A DNA stretch of 64,000 nt from JAIPDZ01 sp034522175 (GTDB lineage: Bacteria; Desulfobacterota; DSM-4660; Desulfatiglandales; Desulfatiglandaceae). The DNA is taken from NCBI GenBank assembly GCA_034522175.1, contig JAXHLQ010000001.1, positions 3,162,001 through 3,226,000 on the forward strand. The letters run 5' to 3'. The notes under the pieces are model-generated. The model was given only the letters and a program-made list of their open reading frames with translations. It did no database searches and was not told where the DNA came from. Positions 27,032 through 35,804 of the stretch are shown here, piece after piece. How positions within the stretch are numbered: the first letter of the stretch is position 1; each line of letters starts with the position of its first letter. The position numbers and the translations under genes are program-made.

Positions 27032-27319
27032 CTAACCGGCTACATCGTAAATTCTGATATCGGGCTCCGCCTCCAGGAAGGGCTTCAATGCCTCCACCAC
27101 ATCTGCGGTAAACAGATTACTGTTCAGGTAATTCTGCGCATCCTCCCGCTTTTCAAACTGGTGTAGGACTTGTATGTCTTCATCCCTGACCAGAAGCTGC
27201 TTGGCCTGTGCCCCTTTAATCTGGGTCAAAAAAGGCTCTTTGTACTTGTTGTAGACCTCGGCTGCAGCCGAACGATTCTTCTCCTGAATATTGAGGTTGA
27301 TCTGTAAATAAGCACTCAT
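27032..27319 (-). CDS. small dimeric alpha/beta-barrel-like protein
   Basis: 95 residues. The pattern beta-alpha-beta-beta-alpha-beta (MSAYLQINLNIQEKN ... GAQAKQLLVRDEDIQVLHQF ... LKPFLEAEPDIRIYDVAG) resembles ABM/EthD-type ferredoxin-like folds, but no catalytic residues stand out and no named family is certain. ATG 27319 has an AAAGGAG site. Function unknown. Confidence 0.6.
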   Translation of the reverse strand: MSAYLQINLNIQEKNRSAAAEVYNKYKEPFLTQIKGAQAKQLLVRDEDIQVLHQFEKREDAQNYLNSNLFTADVVEALKPFLEAEPDIRIYDVAG

Positions 27320-27482
27320 TGAATACTCCTTTCTGTGGATATTTTTTTAAGCTCGGATTGATCTCCATCTTCCCTTCTTTTTGAGTTAATTCAAACCCAG
27401 GATAGCCTCAATAAATGGAAAATAGTATGGGGTATGGACCCTATTTTCTTTTTAAAGGCGAACTATTTCCCATCGACGAGCC

Positions 27483-27821
27483 TCATCTCATAATCTTCGG
27501 TTCCGCCAATTCGATCTGTCTCATCAGAAAAGGCTGACAGTTCTTGACCATGGATGCAGGCGGAATCTCGTCTACACTCCGAAACCCCTGCTGTCTTTTG
27601 CTCTTTACAAGCTTCCGGCCCGGATAACACTTGACCACCGCAGAAGACCAGACAAATTCATCAAAATCAGAGATGCCGATGTCTTCAAAGACTTTTCGGA
27701 TGCCTTGACCTGCCTGCCCATGAAAAGGCTTTTCGGTTTCATCCTCACGCAGCCCGGGTGCCTGCCCAATGAGCATGATCGGCTTCTTCCGAATGCCTGA
27801 AACTATGGGCTTCGGAATCAC
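27483..27821 (-). pseudogene. uracil-DNA glycosylase-like protein, probably truncated
   Basis: PIMLIGQAPGLREDETEKPF plus HGQAGQGIRKVFEDIG matches the catalytic start of family 4/5 uracil-DNA glycosylases (GQAPG ... PFxGxAG). The frame stops after LAEPKIMR, before the second half of the fold with its HPS motif. Upstream, FCRKCQSIL continues in frame without a usable start codon except GTG 27821; this resembles the family's N-terminal CxxC region. The gene therefore appears broken at both ends. Confidence 0.6.
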
Positions 27822-27999
27822 GCCCTCATCATTAACACTCGGATCTACCTTGTTGGATCTGAGTATTGACTGGCATTTTCTGCAAAATTTAAGGTCATGG
27901 TTAAACTGCTGCTATTTAGTCACATTGTATACCGTGCGTTATTTATTGAGGGAACTCCCCTAGTTCCCCATTTCACATTTCACGACCAGATTTACCATA

Positions 28000-29149
28000 T
28001 CAGTTTATCCGGAAATCGACGATTGCGCCAGGGTTGTAAGAAATATTGGGATTAGGGTTTTCTTTTAAAACCTTGCAATATATATTTACCTTTCGCCAAG
28101 TCCCAAAAGCATTTTGTTGCATGCAATTCACTTCATCCGCTGTCAAGGGCTTTCGGTTTAAGCGGTTCACCTCCTTTCTGAGTTGGCGTTGTTGTTGGAG
28201 TTTTTGATTCCGAAAAGAGACGATGGTGTCTCTGAGGCCCCGATGGCATTGGTCTGGTGTCACATAGTCAATTCTGGAATGATAGTGCGCGAAATTGTAC
28301 CAGGGAACGTAGCGGCTAAAATACTGGATGGCATCATCGAGGTCAGATTGGCAGAACGCATGATCCGATATACAGAAAAGAACGAGACGAAAAACAAACC
28401 CTGGTCCCAGGCCGTAACGGCCAAGATCCGATGGCTTAAATCGGCATATTCTTCCTTCTCCGCCATCTGTAATACGGACGCCCTTTCTACAGGCAACAGC
28501 CTATGCACGGGTTCTGTAGGCCCTGGCTTGAGATTCTTGAGCCCTTTCCCTGTATCCTGCGCCCTGCTGCGCCATCTCACCACACGGCGTCGGCCAATCA
28601 TGAACGGGGCACACGCCCTCGTTATGGAAACCCCTTGCTCTTTCGCCTGTTCAACCATCACCAGGATCTCTGCCTTCAGTTGTTCCTCAAGCCACTGCCC
28701 GCTTATCTCTCCCACGAGTCCCCATTCGTTTTTTTTCGCAGGACCGCCAATTCCACAGAAAGATCGGCAAGGGCCCGCTCCTTCTCTTCCAGCTCCTTTT
28801 TCAGTGCCTCGTAATCGTCTTTGGAAACGGTCTTTCGCTTTGCGCCCGGACGGTCAGCCAGACGCTCAAGCGCTCCCTCTTTCACCTTCTGCCGGATACG
28901 AGCCAGGTCGGCCGAATAAATCCCTTCACGCCGCAAGACCTCGCCCACTGCACAGTTGGGCGACTGAGCTTCCAAAAATATCTGGAACTTTTTTTCAGGG
29001 TTTAGAAACCGCCTCTTTGGCTTTGTTGTCTGATCTACACTTACGGTATCCTCCTTTCCTTTGCCCCGGGGAGGGGGCAACTCCGGTCGCCCTACGGGCT
29101 CCCTCCATATGCCCCCTCCCCGGTAACCATACCATGTAGTGTAATTCAA
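28000..29149 (-). pseudogene. IS3-type transposase remnant with internal deletion
   Basis: Three pieces read in order on the minus strand. 29149-28703 is an orfA-like part (EKKFQIFLEAQSPNCAVGE, helical LALKKELEEKERALADLSVE). 28715-28260 is the start of orfB with HTH segments (ITRACAPFMIGRRRVVRW, FSVYRIMRS). The frame then shifts to DLDDAIQYFSRYVPWYNFA followed by 28263-28000 (TPDQCHRGLRDTIVSF), the C-terminus of the integrase. The DDE catalytic core between MRS and DLDDA is missing. Inactive relic. Confidence 0.75.
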
Positions 29150-29282
29150 TCCAACTTTTGAGACATAAATTCAGAAACGGCGGGTAAGGGATTTAGATGA
29201 ATATAACGGACCAACTCCTGAAAATAGGGGTCCTCCTGGCATAGGATGGATTTATAGCGATTCTGCCTCCGGCTCGTAGAGC

Positions 29283-29600
29283 CTACGCCTCGGAGAGAAA
29301 TAGATGACCATAACGGCGGTGTCTGCGATTAGGGTATATGGCATATCCCGTTAACAGACGCCGCATAATGGTAGCGATAGGAAAGGTCCCTGTCCGAAGA
29401 AAGAGATGAAAATGGTTCGGAATAATCGCCCATGCGTAGCAAATGGTTCCAGTGCCGGAAAGAATATCTCCGAGGCGGATTAAAAACTCGTTACGATCCT
29501 TTTTGTCCTCAAAGATTCTTCGTCTTTCGTTCCCCCGAGCAATAATATTATGCAGCGCTCCTGGCGTATCTAATCGTGCTTGTCTTGGCATACAAGACAA
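29283..29600 (-). pseudogene. N-terminal fragment of a REP-associated transposase, interrupted
   Basis: 105 residues with the Y1/HUH start typical of REP-associated transposases: PRQARLDTPGALHNIIARGN and the metal-binding IIPNHFHLFLR. The frame ends at RYGHLFLSEA. Past a ~32-bp GC-rich palindromic stretch (about 29252-29284), the sequence resumes as NRYKSILCQEDPYFQELVRY, the expected continuation. A small palindromic insertion thus seems to have broken it. TGTGAAGAACGTCCCC lies 40 bp upstream of the start. Confidence 0.75.
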
Positions 29601-29640
29601 CTATCATAGTCAAACCGATTCAGAAAGCAAAATGTTAAAA

Positions 29641-29656
29641 TGTGAAGAACGTCCCC
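29641..29656 (+). repeat. REP-like motif TGTGAAGAACGTCCCC, second copy
   Basis: Identical to 24138-24153 and lies just upstream of the transposase head at 29600. It supports both fragments belonging to one transposase/REP family. Confidence 0.6.
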
Positions 29657-29720
29657 GATTACGGACTGATAGCCTTTACAATAAATCCATCAGAACCTAT
29701 GATGACTCAGGAGACATAAA

Positions 29721-30818
29721 ATGGAAGAAAACGACAAAACTATGGTTGAAAACAGCAGGCGAGGCGACATCTTCGGCGATGTTGCCTTCTACAACTTCAT
29801 CATAGACAGCTTACCGGTCGGCATCTTCACGGTGAACCCGGAGCGGAAAGTCTCCAGTTTCAACCCCTGGGCCGAGAAGATCACCGGGTATTCGGAAAAA
29901 GAGGCCCTGGGTCGCTATTGCGGGGAGATCCTGCAGGGAGGCATGTGTAAACTCAACTGCCCTTTGAAAACGGCCATCGACCGCCAGCATCCCGTGGTGA
30001 GACTCGATACCACCATTCAAACCAAATATGGTGAAACCATTCCTGTCCGAATGAATACGGCGGCCCTGGTGGACGACAAAGGCAACCTCATGGGGGCTGT
30101 GGAGGCCTTTCAGGATATCTCTCAGATCAAGGCACTTGAACGGGAAAAGGACAATCTCATTTCCATGTTCGCCCACGACATGAAATCGTCACTCACCGTC
30201 ATCGGTGGCTTCGTTCTCCGGCTCATCAAAAAGTCCACAGAGATCGAACCGGAAAAACAGCAAAAATACCTCGATGTCATCAAGAGCGAATCCGGGAAAC
30301 TCGAATCACTGGTCAATGACTTCCTCGAGTTTTCCAGGTTGCAGACAGGCCGATTGAAACTCAATCTCACGACCCTGTCCTTGGACAAGGAACTGATGGA
30401 AATTGCGGATGCCTACCAGCTGAAGGCATCAAATGCCGGCCTCAAGCTGGAACTCGAAAATGAAGATGCACTCCCTGTAATTCTGGGAGACACCACGCAG
30501 TTACGCAGGGTATTCACCAACCTCTTGGACAACGCCATCAAATTTTCCGAGAAAAAGGGAACCATAAGCGTATCCACTCATGAATCAGCGGATGAAATTG
30601 CCGTCAAGGTGGCGGATGAAGGAATTGGCATTGCGTCCGATGAAATTCCTTACATCTTCGACAGCTTTCACCGGGCCAAAGGCACAGAAAAGAAAGAGGG
30701 TTTCGGCCTGGGATTGGCCTCCGTCAAGGCCATCGTGGAGGGCCACGGCGGGCGTGTGCTGGTCGAGAGTGAACCCGGAAAGGGTTCGATCTTCACCGTC
30801 ATGCTGCCCAAGGGGTGA
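29721..30818 (+). CDS. PAS-domain sensor histidine kinase
   Basis: 365 residues; ATG 29721 with AGGAG site. One PAS domain (about 24-135) contains a Cys cluster (RYCGEILQGGMCKLNCPLK). The HisKA box has the phosphorylated His at about 152 (FAHDMKSSLTVIGGF). The ATPase domain follows with N box (NLLDNAIKFS), G1 (DEGIGI) and G2 (GFGLGLASVKAI). No membrane segment, so it is cytosolic. No response regulator is adjacent. The stop codon falls inside the left edge of repeat copy 2. Confidence 0.92.
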   Translation: MEENDKTMVENSRRGDIFGDVAFYNFIIDSLPVGIFTVNPERKVSSFNPWAEKITGYSEKEALGRYCGEILQGGMCKLNCPLKTAIDRQHPVVRLDTTIQTKYGETIPVRMNTAALVDDKGNLMGAVEAFQDISQIKALEREKDNLISMFAHDMKSSLTVIGGFVLRLIKKSTEIEPEKQQKYLDVIKSESGKLESLVNDFLEFSRLQTGRLKLNLTTLSLDKELMEIADAYQLKASNAGLKLELENEDALPVILGDTTQLRRVFTNLLDNAIKFSEKKGTISVSTHESADEIAVKVADEGIGIASDEIPYIFDSFHRAKGTEKKEGFGLGLASVKAIVEGHGGRVLVESEPGKGSIFTVMLPKG

Positions 30819-31190
30819 GGTGATAAGAAGTCGCTCTTTTGAGGGTGAAATATGGCGGAAACGGGCTTGGGTGTTGAGGAAGATGTGACCGCAGGGTATT
30901 GGGGTTGCGACAAAGGGCCTCAATATGGAGGACCAAATGTAGGGCACGACCCGGTGTGTTGAGAGATTCGCGCGCTCCTGTGACGCAGGAAGGGCTGAAA
31001 ATGGGAAGAATTTGAGTACAGTATCAGAGGGTCCACCTCATTCCCCCTTTCACGATTTCAAGCGTTGAGGTGCCTGTCTGACAAGGCGCGAAAACGCAGG
31101 AATATCTGGATATTCCGAGCGTTTGAAACGCAACCATATAGGACGCATCGGCGTATGAGATGAGAATAATCCGTGAATAATCCGGGACGT
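30815..31190. repeat. dispersed ~370-bp repeat, copy 2
   Basis: Same element and orientation as 22873-23243. The left edge GTGAGGTGATAAGAAGTCGC supplies the kinase stop codon. The right half (about 31010-31170) is nearly identical to copy 1. It ends near a reversed REP-like motif (31184-31198). No shared coding frame. Confidence 0.75.
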
Positions 31191-31299
31191 TCTTCACAGT
31201 TTCACATTTTGCTTGCGGAGACGGTTTGACTATGAAGGGCAAGGGCTGACCCCATATCTGAACAGGGCGGCTTCTCTCTCGTCTGTGACTGTCTCTTCT

Positions 31300-31652
31300 T
31301 CAGCCATCGGGTGCGTTCATCCGCTTTTTCAGCCCTTCTGAGCACCTGAAAGGGACGATTCTGCGGGCATCCAGGATCAGGGCATTACACCGGTCTGTGG
31401 ATTTCTGCCCCGCCGGTTGTTTTTATCCTTCACCTGGAATTTGCCGAAGCGATAGATCATTATGGGTTCACCGGATTCGAGGATGTATTTCATGATTTCC
31501 AAAAGGGATTCGAGGAATTGGCCGGCAGCCTTCTTGGGGAAGCCGTTAGAGGAAGATATTTGATTGATGAGGTGGTCTTTACCCAGTGTTATGCGAGATC
31601 CATGTAGGTATATGTAACTATTTGATTTCCGGTGGTTATTAAACCTAATCAA
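31300..31652 (-). CDS. HU/IHF-type DNA-binding protein, one frameshift
   Basis: The first frame gives KDHLINQISSSNGFPKKAAG and FGKFQVKDKNNRRGRNPQTG, the hallmark of HU/IHF proteins (the RGRNPQTG arm intercalates into DNA). It stops early at VMP. One extra C in the CCC run near 31378-31384 would continue as LILDARRIVPFRCSEGLKKR to a stop at 31300, the normal end of the fold. The start is unclear: TTG 31652 adds a long leader, and the family start (near TLGKDHL) has no ATG. Either a sequencing error or a decaying copy. Confidence 0.65.
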
Positions 31653-31727
31653 ATCGGAGGCGGCCTGTCAACAGGTTTCTTAGGGAGACCTTTGAGAAAC
31701 GCCCCTTTTGGTCGATCTCGGCGCCCG

Positions 31728-31764
31728 CCCCGTGAAACCTTCTATTGCCCTTGTTTCACCGGGG
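31728..31764. repeat. palindromic repeat CCCCGTGAAAC...GTTTCACCGGGG, copy 1
   Basis: An 11-12 bp inverted repeat around a ~14-base loop. Two further members are at 33558-33591 and 40966-41002, with a conserved stem and variable loop. Confidence 0.6.
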
Positions 31765-31773
31765 TCAGACTCA

Positions 31774-31870
31774 ATCCCGCCATGGCGGGATCAATCCTCG
31801 AAATATCGAGTCCCGCTTGCAGCGGGATTCATGTGGTTGAAATCTTCGTCTTCCCCCGCACAAGTGCGGG
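31774..31870. repeat. run of three CCCGC/GCGGG hairpins
   Basis: Three hairpins with the same stem core (CCCGC ... GCGGG) but different loops lie within 100 bp. A related one (TCCCGCTGGCAGCGGGA) is at about 33453-33469. They look like members of a short palindromic repeat family. Confidence 0.55.
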
Positions 31871-32165
31871 ATCTTCGACTTGACCTAAACCAAAATTGAA
31901 CACTTTTCAAAGGTCTCTCAGGATCCAGGGGTTCGGTCCAGTCGGGAATTGTTATGCTTGTTCTCGCCCCGCCTTTCAAATAACTGAGCCATAACGTGTT
32001 GATATAATTGACAAGTTATTTTCGGCTACAGTGCCCCTGAGGGGCATCACATAGCTTTTAACGGGACACCCAGATACGGACTCTGCCGGTTCCTATCGAT
32101 TCTAAAATATGACTTGACATCGGTCTCGAATCCGTTATTCTTTATTCGCGATTCGCGAATTATGA

Positions 32166-32720
32166 ATGAGTGCTATCATGCAATTAAAACCTCAAGACAT
32201 AGTTGTGCTGTTGAAACTGGTCACCCTCGGAGGCAACGATTGGTCTTACAACAGGCTGGCCGTGTCCCTGCACATGAGCCCTTCCGAAGTCCACGCTGCT
32301 GTCAAGAGGGCTCTGGCCGCCCGGCTGGCAGTTCATCGCAATGGCCGGTTTCACCCGAATATCCGCAACCTTCGAGAATTTCTGCTACACGGCATCCAGT
32401 ACGTCTTTATCCCGGACAGGGGAGAACTGACGCGCGGTGTTTCGACTGGTTTTTACGCGGAGCCTTTTTCAAGCCTACTAGTTCCCACCGGGGAGCCACC
32501 GATGGTCTGGCCGGATCCGCATGGCAAAATGCGGGGACAGGCCTTTTCACCCCTTTACATGTCGGTTCCGAAAGCGGCAGGCGAAGACGAAAAATTGTAC
32601 GAACTGCTTGCACTCGTCGATGCGCTTCGGGGAGGCAATGCCAGAGAACGAAATATCGCCGCTGCAGAAATGGAAAAACGGCTGGATCGATATGGCGCAG
32701 GTGACGAATCCGAATATTGA
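32166..32720 (+). CDS. winged-helix protein, probable antitoxin/regulator of the next gene
   Basis: 184 residues. The N-terminal 75 look like a winged helix (LKPQDIVVLLKLVTLGGNDW, YNRLAVSLHMSPSEVHAAVKRA). The remainder has no recognised domain. It overlaps the start of a nucleotidyltransferase gene (32692) by 29 bp, the arrangement of many regulator/toxin pairs. ATG 32166 or 32178 could be the start. Antitoxin role is inferred from context. Confidence 0.65.
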   Translation: MSAIMQLKPQDIVVLLKLVTLGGNDWSYNRLAVSLHMSPSEVHAAVKRALAARLAVHRNGRFHPNIRNLREFLLHGIQYVFIPDRGELTRGVSTGFYAEPFSSLLVPTGEPPMVWPDPHGKMRGQAFSPLYMSVPKAAGEDEKLYELLALVDALRGGNARERNIAAAEMEKRLDRYGAGDESEY

Positions 32721-33381
32721 AATTCTGGAGGAGGCTCTGAATCACCTTGGGCCGCTGGCAGATGAAGTGGTTTTTCTGGGTGGTTGTGCCACAGGGCTTT
32801 TGCTGACGGATCCTGCCGCTCCGTCACCTCGTGTAACGATCGATGTAGACGTCATCGTAGAGGTTGGATCGCTTGCAGGCTACCATCAATTCAGCGATCG
32901 GTTAAAACAGCGTGGATTCGTCGAGGATGCAGGACCAGAGGCGCCGATTTGCCGCTGGCGCGCAGGACAGATCATATTGGATGTCATGCCGACCGATCCC
33001 AATATCTTGGGGTTCGGTAACATATGGTTTAGAAGGGCCTTTGAATCGGCACAGCTGGTAAAGCTTCCCTCGGGAAAAGCATTGCGCCTCTTGCCGGCGG
33101 CCTATTTCCTGGCGACCAAGTTAGAGGCGTTTGATCATCGTGGAGGCGATGATTTTCTGATGAGCCGGGACATGGAAGGCGTTGTGACGGTTGTGGACGG
33201 TAGGCCGGAAATCGTCGAGGAGGTCCGGAATTCTGAAACCGAATTGAAAGCCTATCTTAAAAAACGCATGCTGGAGCTTATACAAAGCCGAGATTTTATC
33301 GAAGCCTTACCCGGGCATTTACCTCCTGACGCTGGCAGTCAGGCTCGCACGCAGCTTATCCTGGAGCGGCTGCGTGGGTGA
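32692..33381 (+). CDS. nucleotidyltransferase-fold protein, AbiEii-like
   Basis: 229 residues from ATG 32692. The pol-beta-type nucleotidyltransferase motif is FLGGCATGLLL followed by RVTIDVDVIV (G-G ... D-x-D), and a third acidic strand may be IILDVMPTD. The layout fits nucleotidyltransferases of AbiEii/MNT-type toxin or phage-defence modules, which modify RNA or partner proteins. The stop codon falls in a fragment of the dispersed repeat (GTGAGGTGATAAGAA), as for the kinase gene at 30818. Confidence 0.7.
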   Translation: MAQVTNPNIEILEEALNHLGPLADEVVFLGGCATGLLLTDPAAPSPRVTIDVDVIVEVGSLAGYHQFSDRLKQRGFVEDAGPEAPICRWRAGQIILDVMPTDPNILGFGNIWFRRAFESAQLVKLPSGKALRLLPAAYFLATKLEAFDHRGGDDFLMSRDMEGVVTVVDGRPEIVEEVRNSETELKAYLKKRMLELIQSRDFIEALPGHLPPDAGSQARTQLILERLRG

Positions 33382-33416
33382 GGTGATAAGAAATCGCTTT
33401 TTTGAGGGTGAAATAT
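33377..33416. repeat. dispersed repeat, left-edge fragment
   Basis: Begins GTGAGGTGATAAGAAATCGC and runs for about 40 bp nearly identical to the left edge of copy 2 at 30815. It overlaps the stop codon of the nucleotidyltransferase gene. Confidence 0.65.
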
Positions 33417-33718
33417 TGATACATTCGTAAAAAGGCGAGATATCACGCAAAGTCCCGCTGGCAGCGGGATCTTCGCTATGCTTCGACCGGAAACAGGAAA
33501 AGCCCGCAAAGGTAACTCATTAAAATTAATATAGTTTTTTCTCTGCATCCCTGCTTGCCCTGTGAAACCTTTCGTTTTTGTTTCACTGGGGCGTCTCAGC
33601 GCGAAAACATACCTTTTACGGGACTATCAGGGTTCGATCTTCACCGTCATGTCCCCCAAAGGCGGGAGCCGTAAAGCCCGAATACAACACCAATGATTTG
33701 AAAGGAAACAGGCCCGCC
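33382..33718. other. repeat-rich gap before fdhA
   Basis: About 340 bp with pieces of several elements: the left edge of the dispersed repeat (33377-33416), a CCCGC hairpin, the second CCCCGTGAAAC palindrome (33558-33591), and a 23-base exact copy of the 3' end of the kinase gene (33629-33651 equals 30781-30803). It reads as a scar of repeat-mediated rearrangement. Confidence 0.6.
33558..33591. repeat. palindromic repeat, copy 2
   Basis: CCCTGTGAAAC ... GTTTCACTGGGG, same stem as 31728-31764 with compensating changes (CCCTG/CTGGGG), which favours selection for the hairpin or a paired origin. Confidence 0.55.
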
Positions 33719-35755
33719 TCAGGCCGCCTTTTCCAGCCTCACCGCACACACCTTGAACTCGGGTATCTTGGCGATGGGATCATGGGCCGGATTGGTGAGC
33801 ACATTGGCATTGCTCTCCAGGAAATGAAAGGGCATAAACACCAGCCCTTCTTTTACCCGGTTCGTCACCATGGTTTTGGCGGTGATCTCACCGCGGCGGG
33901 ATCCCACCTTCACCGCATCTCCAGCAGAAATACCGAGTTTGCCGGCATCCTCCGGGCTGATCTCCAGGAACCCCTCTTTCACCTCCCTGTCCAGTGAGGG
34001 GGAGTTCCGTGTCATGGTGGCGGTGTGATAATGGGCATACACCCGGCCGGTGGTCAGCCAGTAGGGGTATTCCTCATCCACGGTCTCGGCCGGGGGCTGG
34101 TATTCTATGGCATGAAAAAGACCCTTGCCCCGGGCAAACGCATCCTTGTGGAGAAACGGGGTTCCGGGATGGTCGACGTCCGGACACGGCCACTGGAGCC
34201 CCTCTCCCTCGAGGCGCTCGTACGTGATTCCTCCATAGGAGGGCGTCACGGTGACAATCTCATTCATGACGGCCTCAGGGGAATCGTACGACATCTCATA
34301 TCCAAAACGATTGGAAATCTCCTGAATGATCTCCCAGTCCGCCCTCGATTCCCCCACCGGCTCGATGGCCTTTCTCACACGCATCACCCGGCGTTCGGTA
34401 TTGGTGAAGGTCCCGTCTTTTTCGGCGAAGGAGGCTCCCGGAAGGACCACATGGGCCATTTTGGCCGTGGGCGTGAGGAAGATATCCTGGACCAGCAGCA
34501 GCTCCGCTGCCTCTAAGGCCTTTTTCACGTGCTCGGTATCCGGATCACTCTGTATGGGATTTTCCCCCATCACATAAAGCGCCTTGACCGTCCCTTCGCT
34601 CAGCCCGCTCAACATATCCGGTATGGTCAACCCCATCTGATCCGACAGCTTTGCATCCCACGCCGACTCGAATTTCTGCTGGTTGTCCAGCATGGTGACG
34701 ACCTGGTATCCGGGGTACACATTGGGTAAGGCCCCCATGTCACAGGCCCCCTGGACATTGTTCTGGCCCCGAAGGGGATTGACACCGGTGGCGGCTCGGC
34801 CGATCTGGCCGGCCACCATGGCCAGGTTGGCCAGAGATTTGACATTGTCCACCCCCGTGGTGTGCTGGGTAATCCCCATGCAGTAAAGGATGGTTGCGGC
34901 ATCCGCCTGGCTGTAATACTCGGCCATCTGGATGATGTCCTCGGCTGCCACCCCTGTGATTTCCGATGCCTTTTCAGGGGGGTAGCCCGCCACCGTCTCC
35001 TTAAACGTATCAAAATTCTCGGTACGGGCCTCGATAAATTCGGTGTCCGCCCAGCCCTTTTCGATGATCACATGCATGATACCATTCAACAGGGCCACAT
35101 CGGTTCCGAGATTCTGACGCACGTACAGATCCGCCTCCGCCGCCAGCGGGATCTTCCGGGGATCGGCCACGATCAATTTGGCCCCTTTCTGCTTGGCCGC
35201 ATATACCCGTGTGGCCACGAGGGGATGGGAGGACGTGGTATTGGAGCCGATGACAAAAATACAGTCCGCATCGGCGATTTCAGCGACCGAATTGGTCATG
35301 GCCCCGCTTCCGTATGCAGCGGCAAGACCTGCCACCGTGGAGGAATGTCAGAGCCGCGCACAGTGATCCACACTGTTGGTCCCGACGCCCGCCCGTGCGA
35401 ATTTCTGAAGGAGATAATTCTCCTCGTTGGTCACCTTGGCTGAGGAGAAAAAGGCGATACTGTCACTGCCGTGATCGGAATGAATTTCCTTGAGTCGGGA
35501 CACCGTATAATCCAGGGCCTCGTCCCAGGATACCGGTACCAGTTCTCCATCCTTCCTAAGGAGAGGTTGGGTCAACCGGTTCGGGCTCTGTATAAATTCA
35601 TGGGCGTTCCAGCCTTTGATACAGAGCTTGCCCTCATTGGTGGGACTCGTTTTGCACGGAATGGTCTGAAGAATCTGCCCGTCCAGTACTTCGAGATAAA
35701 AATTACAACCGCAGCCGCAATAGGGGCAGGTGGTCAGTACCGTTTTGAAATCCAT
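33719..35755 (-). CDS. fdhA: formate dehydrogenase catalytic subunit, selenoprotein (Sec136)
   Basis: 678-residue Mo/W bis-MGD enzyme oxidising formate to CO2. ATG 35755 has AGGAG six bases upstream. The N-terminal CPYCGCGCNF and GKLCIKGW bind a 4Fe-4S cluster. An in-frame UGA at 35350-35348 lies in VDHCARL-U-HSSTVAGL, exactly the E. coli FdhF site (ARVUHGPSVAGL). Right after it, GUGGCA-GGUCU-UGCCGC (35335-35319) is a 6-bp SECIS hairpin with the same loop as fdhF. The rest (FVIGSNTTSSHPLVATRVY, IRGQNNVQGACDMG-like GQNNVQGACDMGALP, C-terminal molybdopterin-binding LTTGRVYAHYHTATMTRNSP) is normal. No signal peptide, so cytoplasmic. It is last in the hdr-mvhD operon. Confidence 0.93.
35319..35335 (-). 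promoter_or_regulatory. SECIS hairpin of fdhA
   Basis: GUGGCA-GGUCU-UGCCGC begins 13 bases after the UGA. Six pairs including one U-G; GU in the apical loop as needed for SelB binding. Confidence 0.75.
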
Positions 35756-35804
35756 GATCAACTCCTGCTGATGCCCCGGATCATCCCCGGAGCCATGGAC
35801 GGCC

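Larger units (their letters stand above)
31653..32165. other. intergenic region with several palindromes
   Basis: About 510 bp without a gene. It holds one copy of the CCCCGTGAAAC palindrome (31728-31764) and three different short hairpins in a row: ATCCCGCCATGGCGGGAT (31774-31791), TCCCGCTTGCAGCGGGA (31811-31827) and CCCGCACAAGTGCGGG (31855-31870). The rest is featureless. Confidence 0.55.

Noticed and set aside
27470..27490. UGA at the end of the uracil-DNA glycosylase-like gene as Sec
   Set aside because: The sequence past it does not resemble the glycosylase fold in any frame.
31377..31385. UGA in the HU/IHF gene as selenocysteine
   Set aside because: The homologous continuation is in another frame, and HU proteins have no Cys there. 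It is a frameshift.
31774..31870. CRISPR-like array from the hairpin run
   Set aside because: Only three short, non-identical palindromes with irregular spacing; no repeat-spacer structure and no cas genes.
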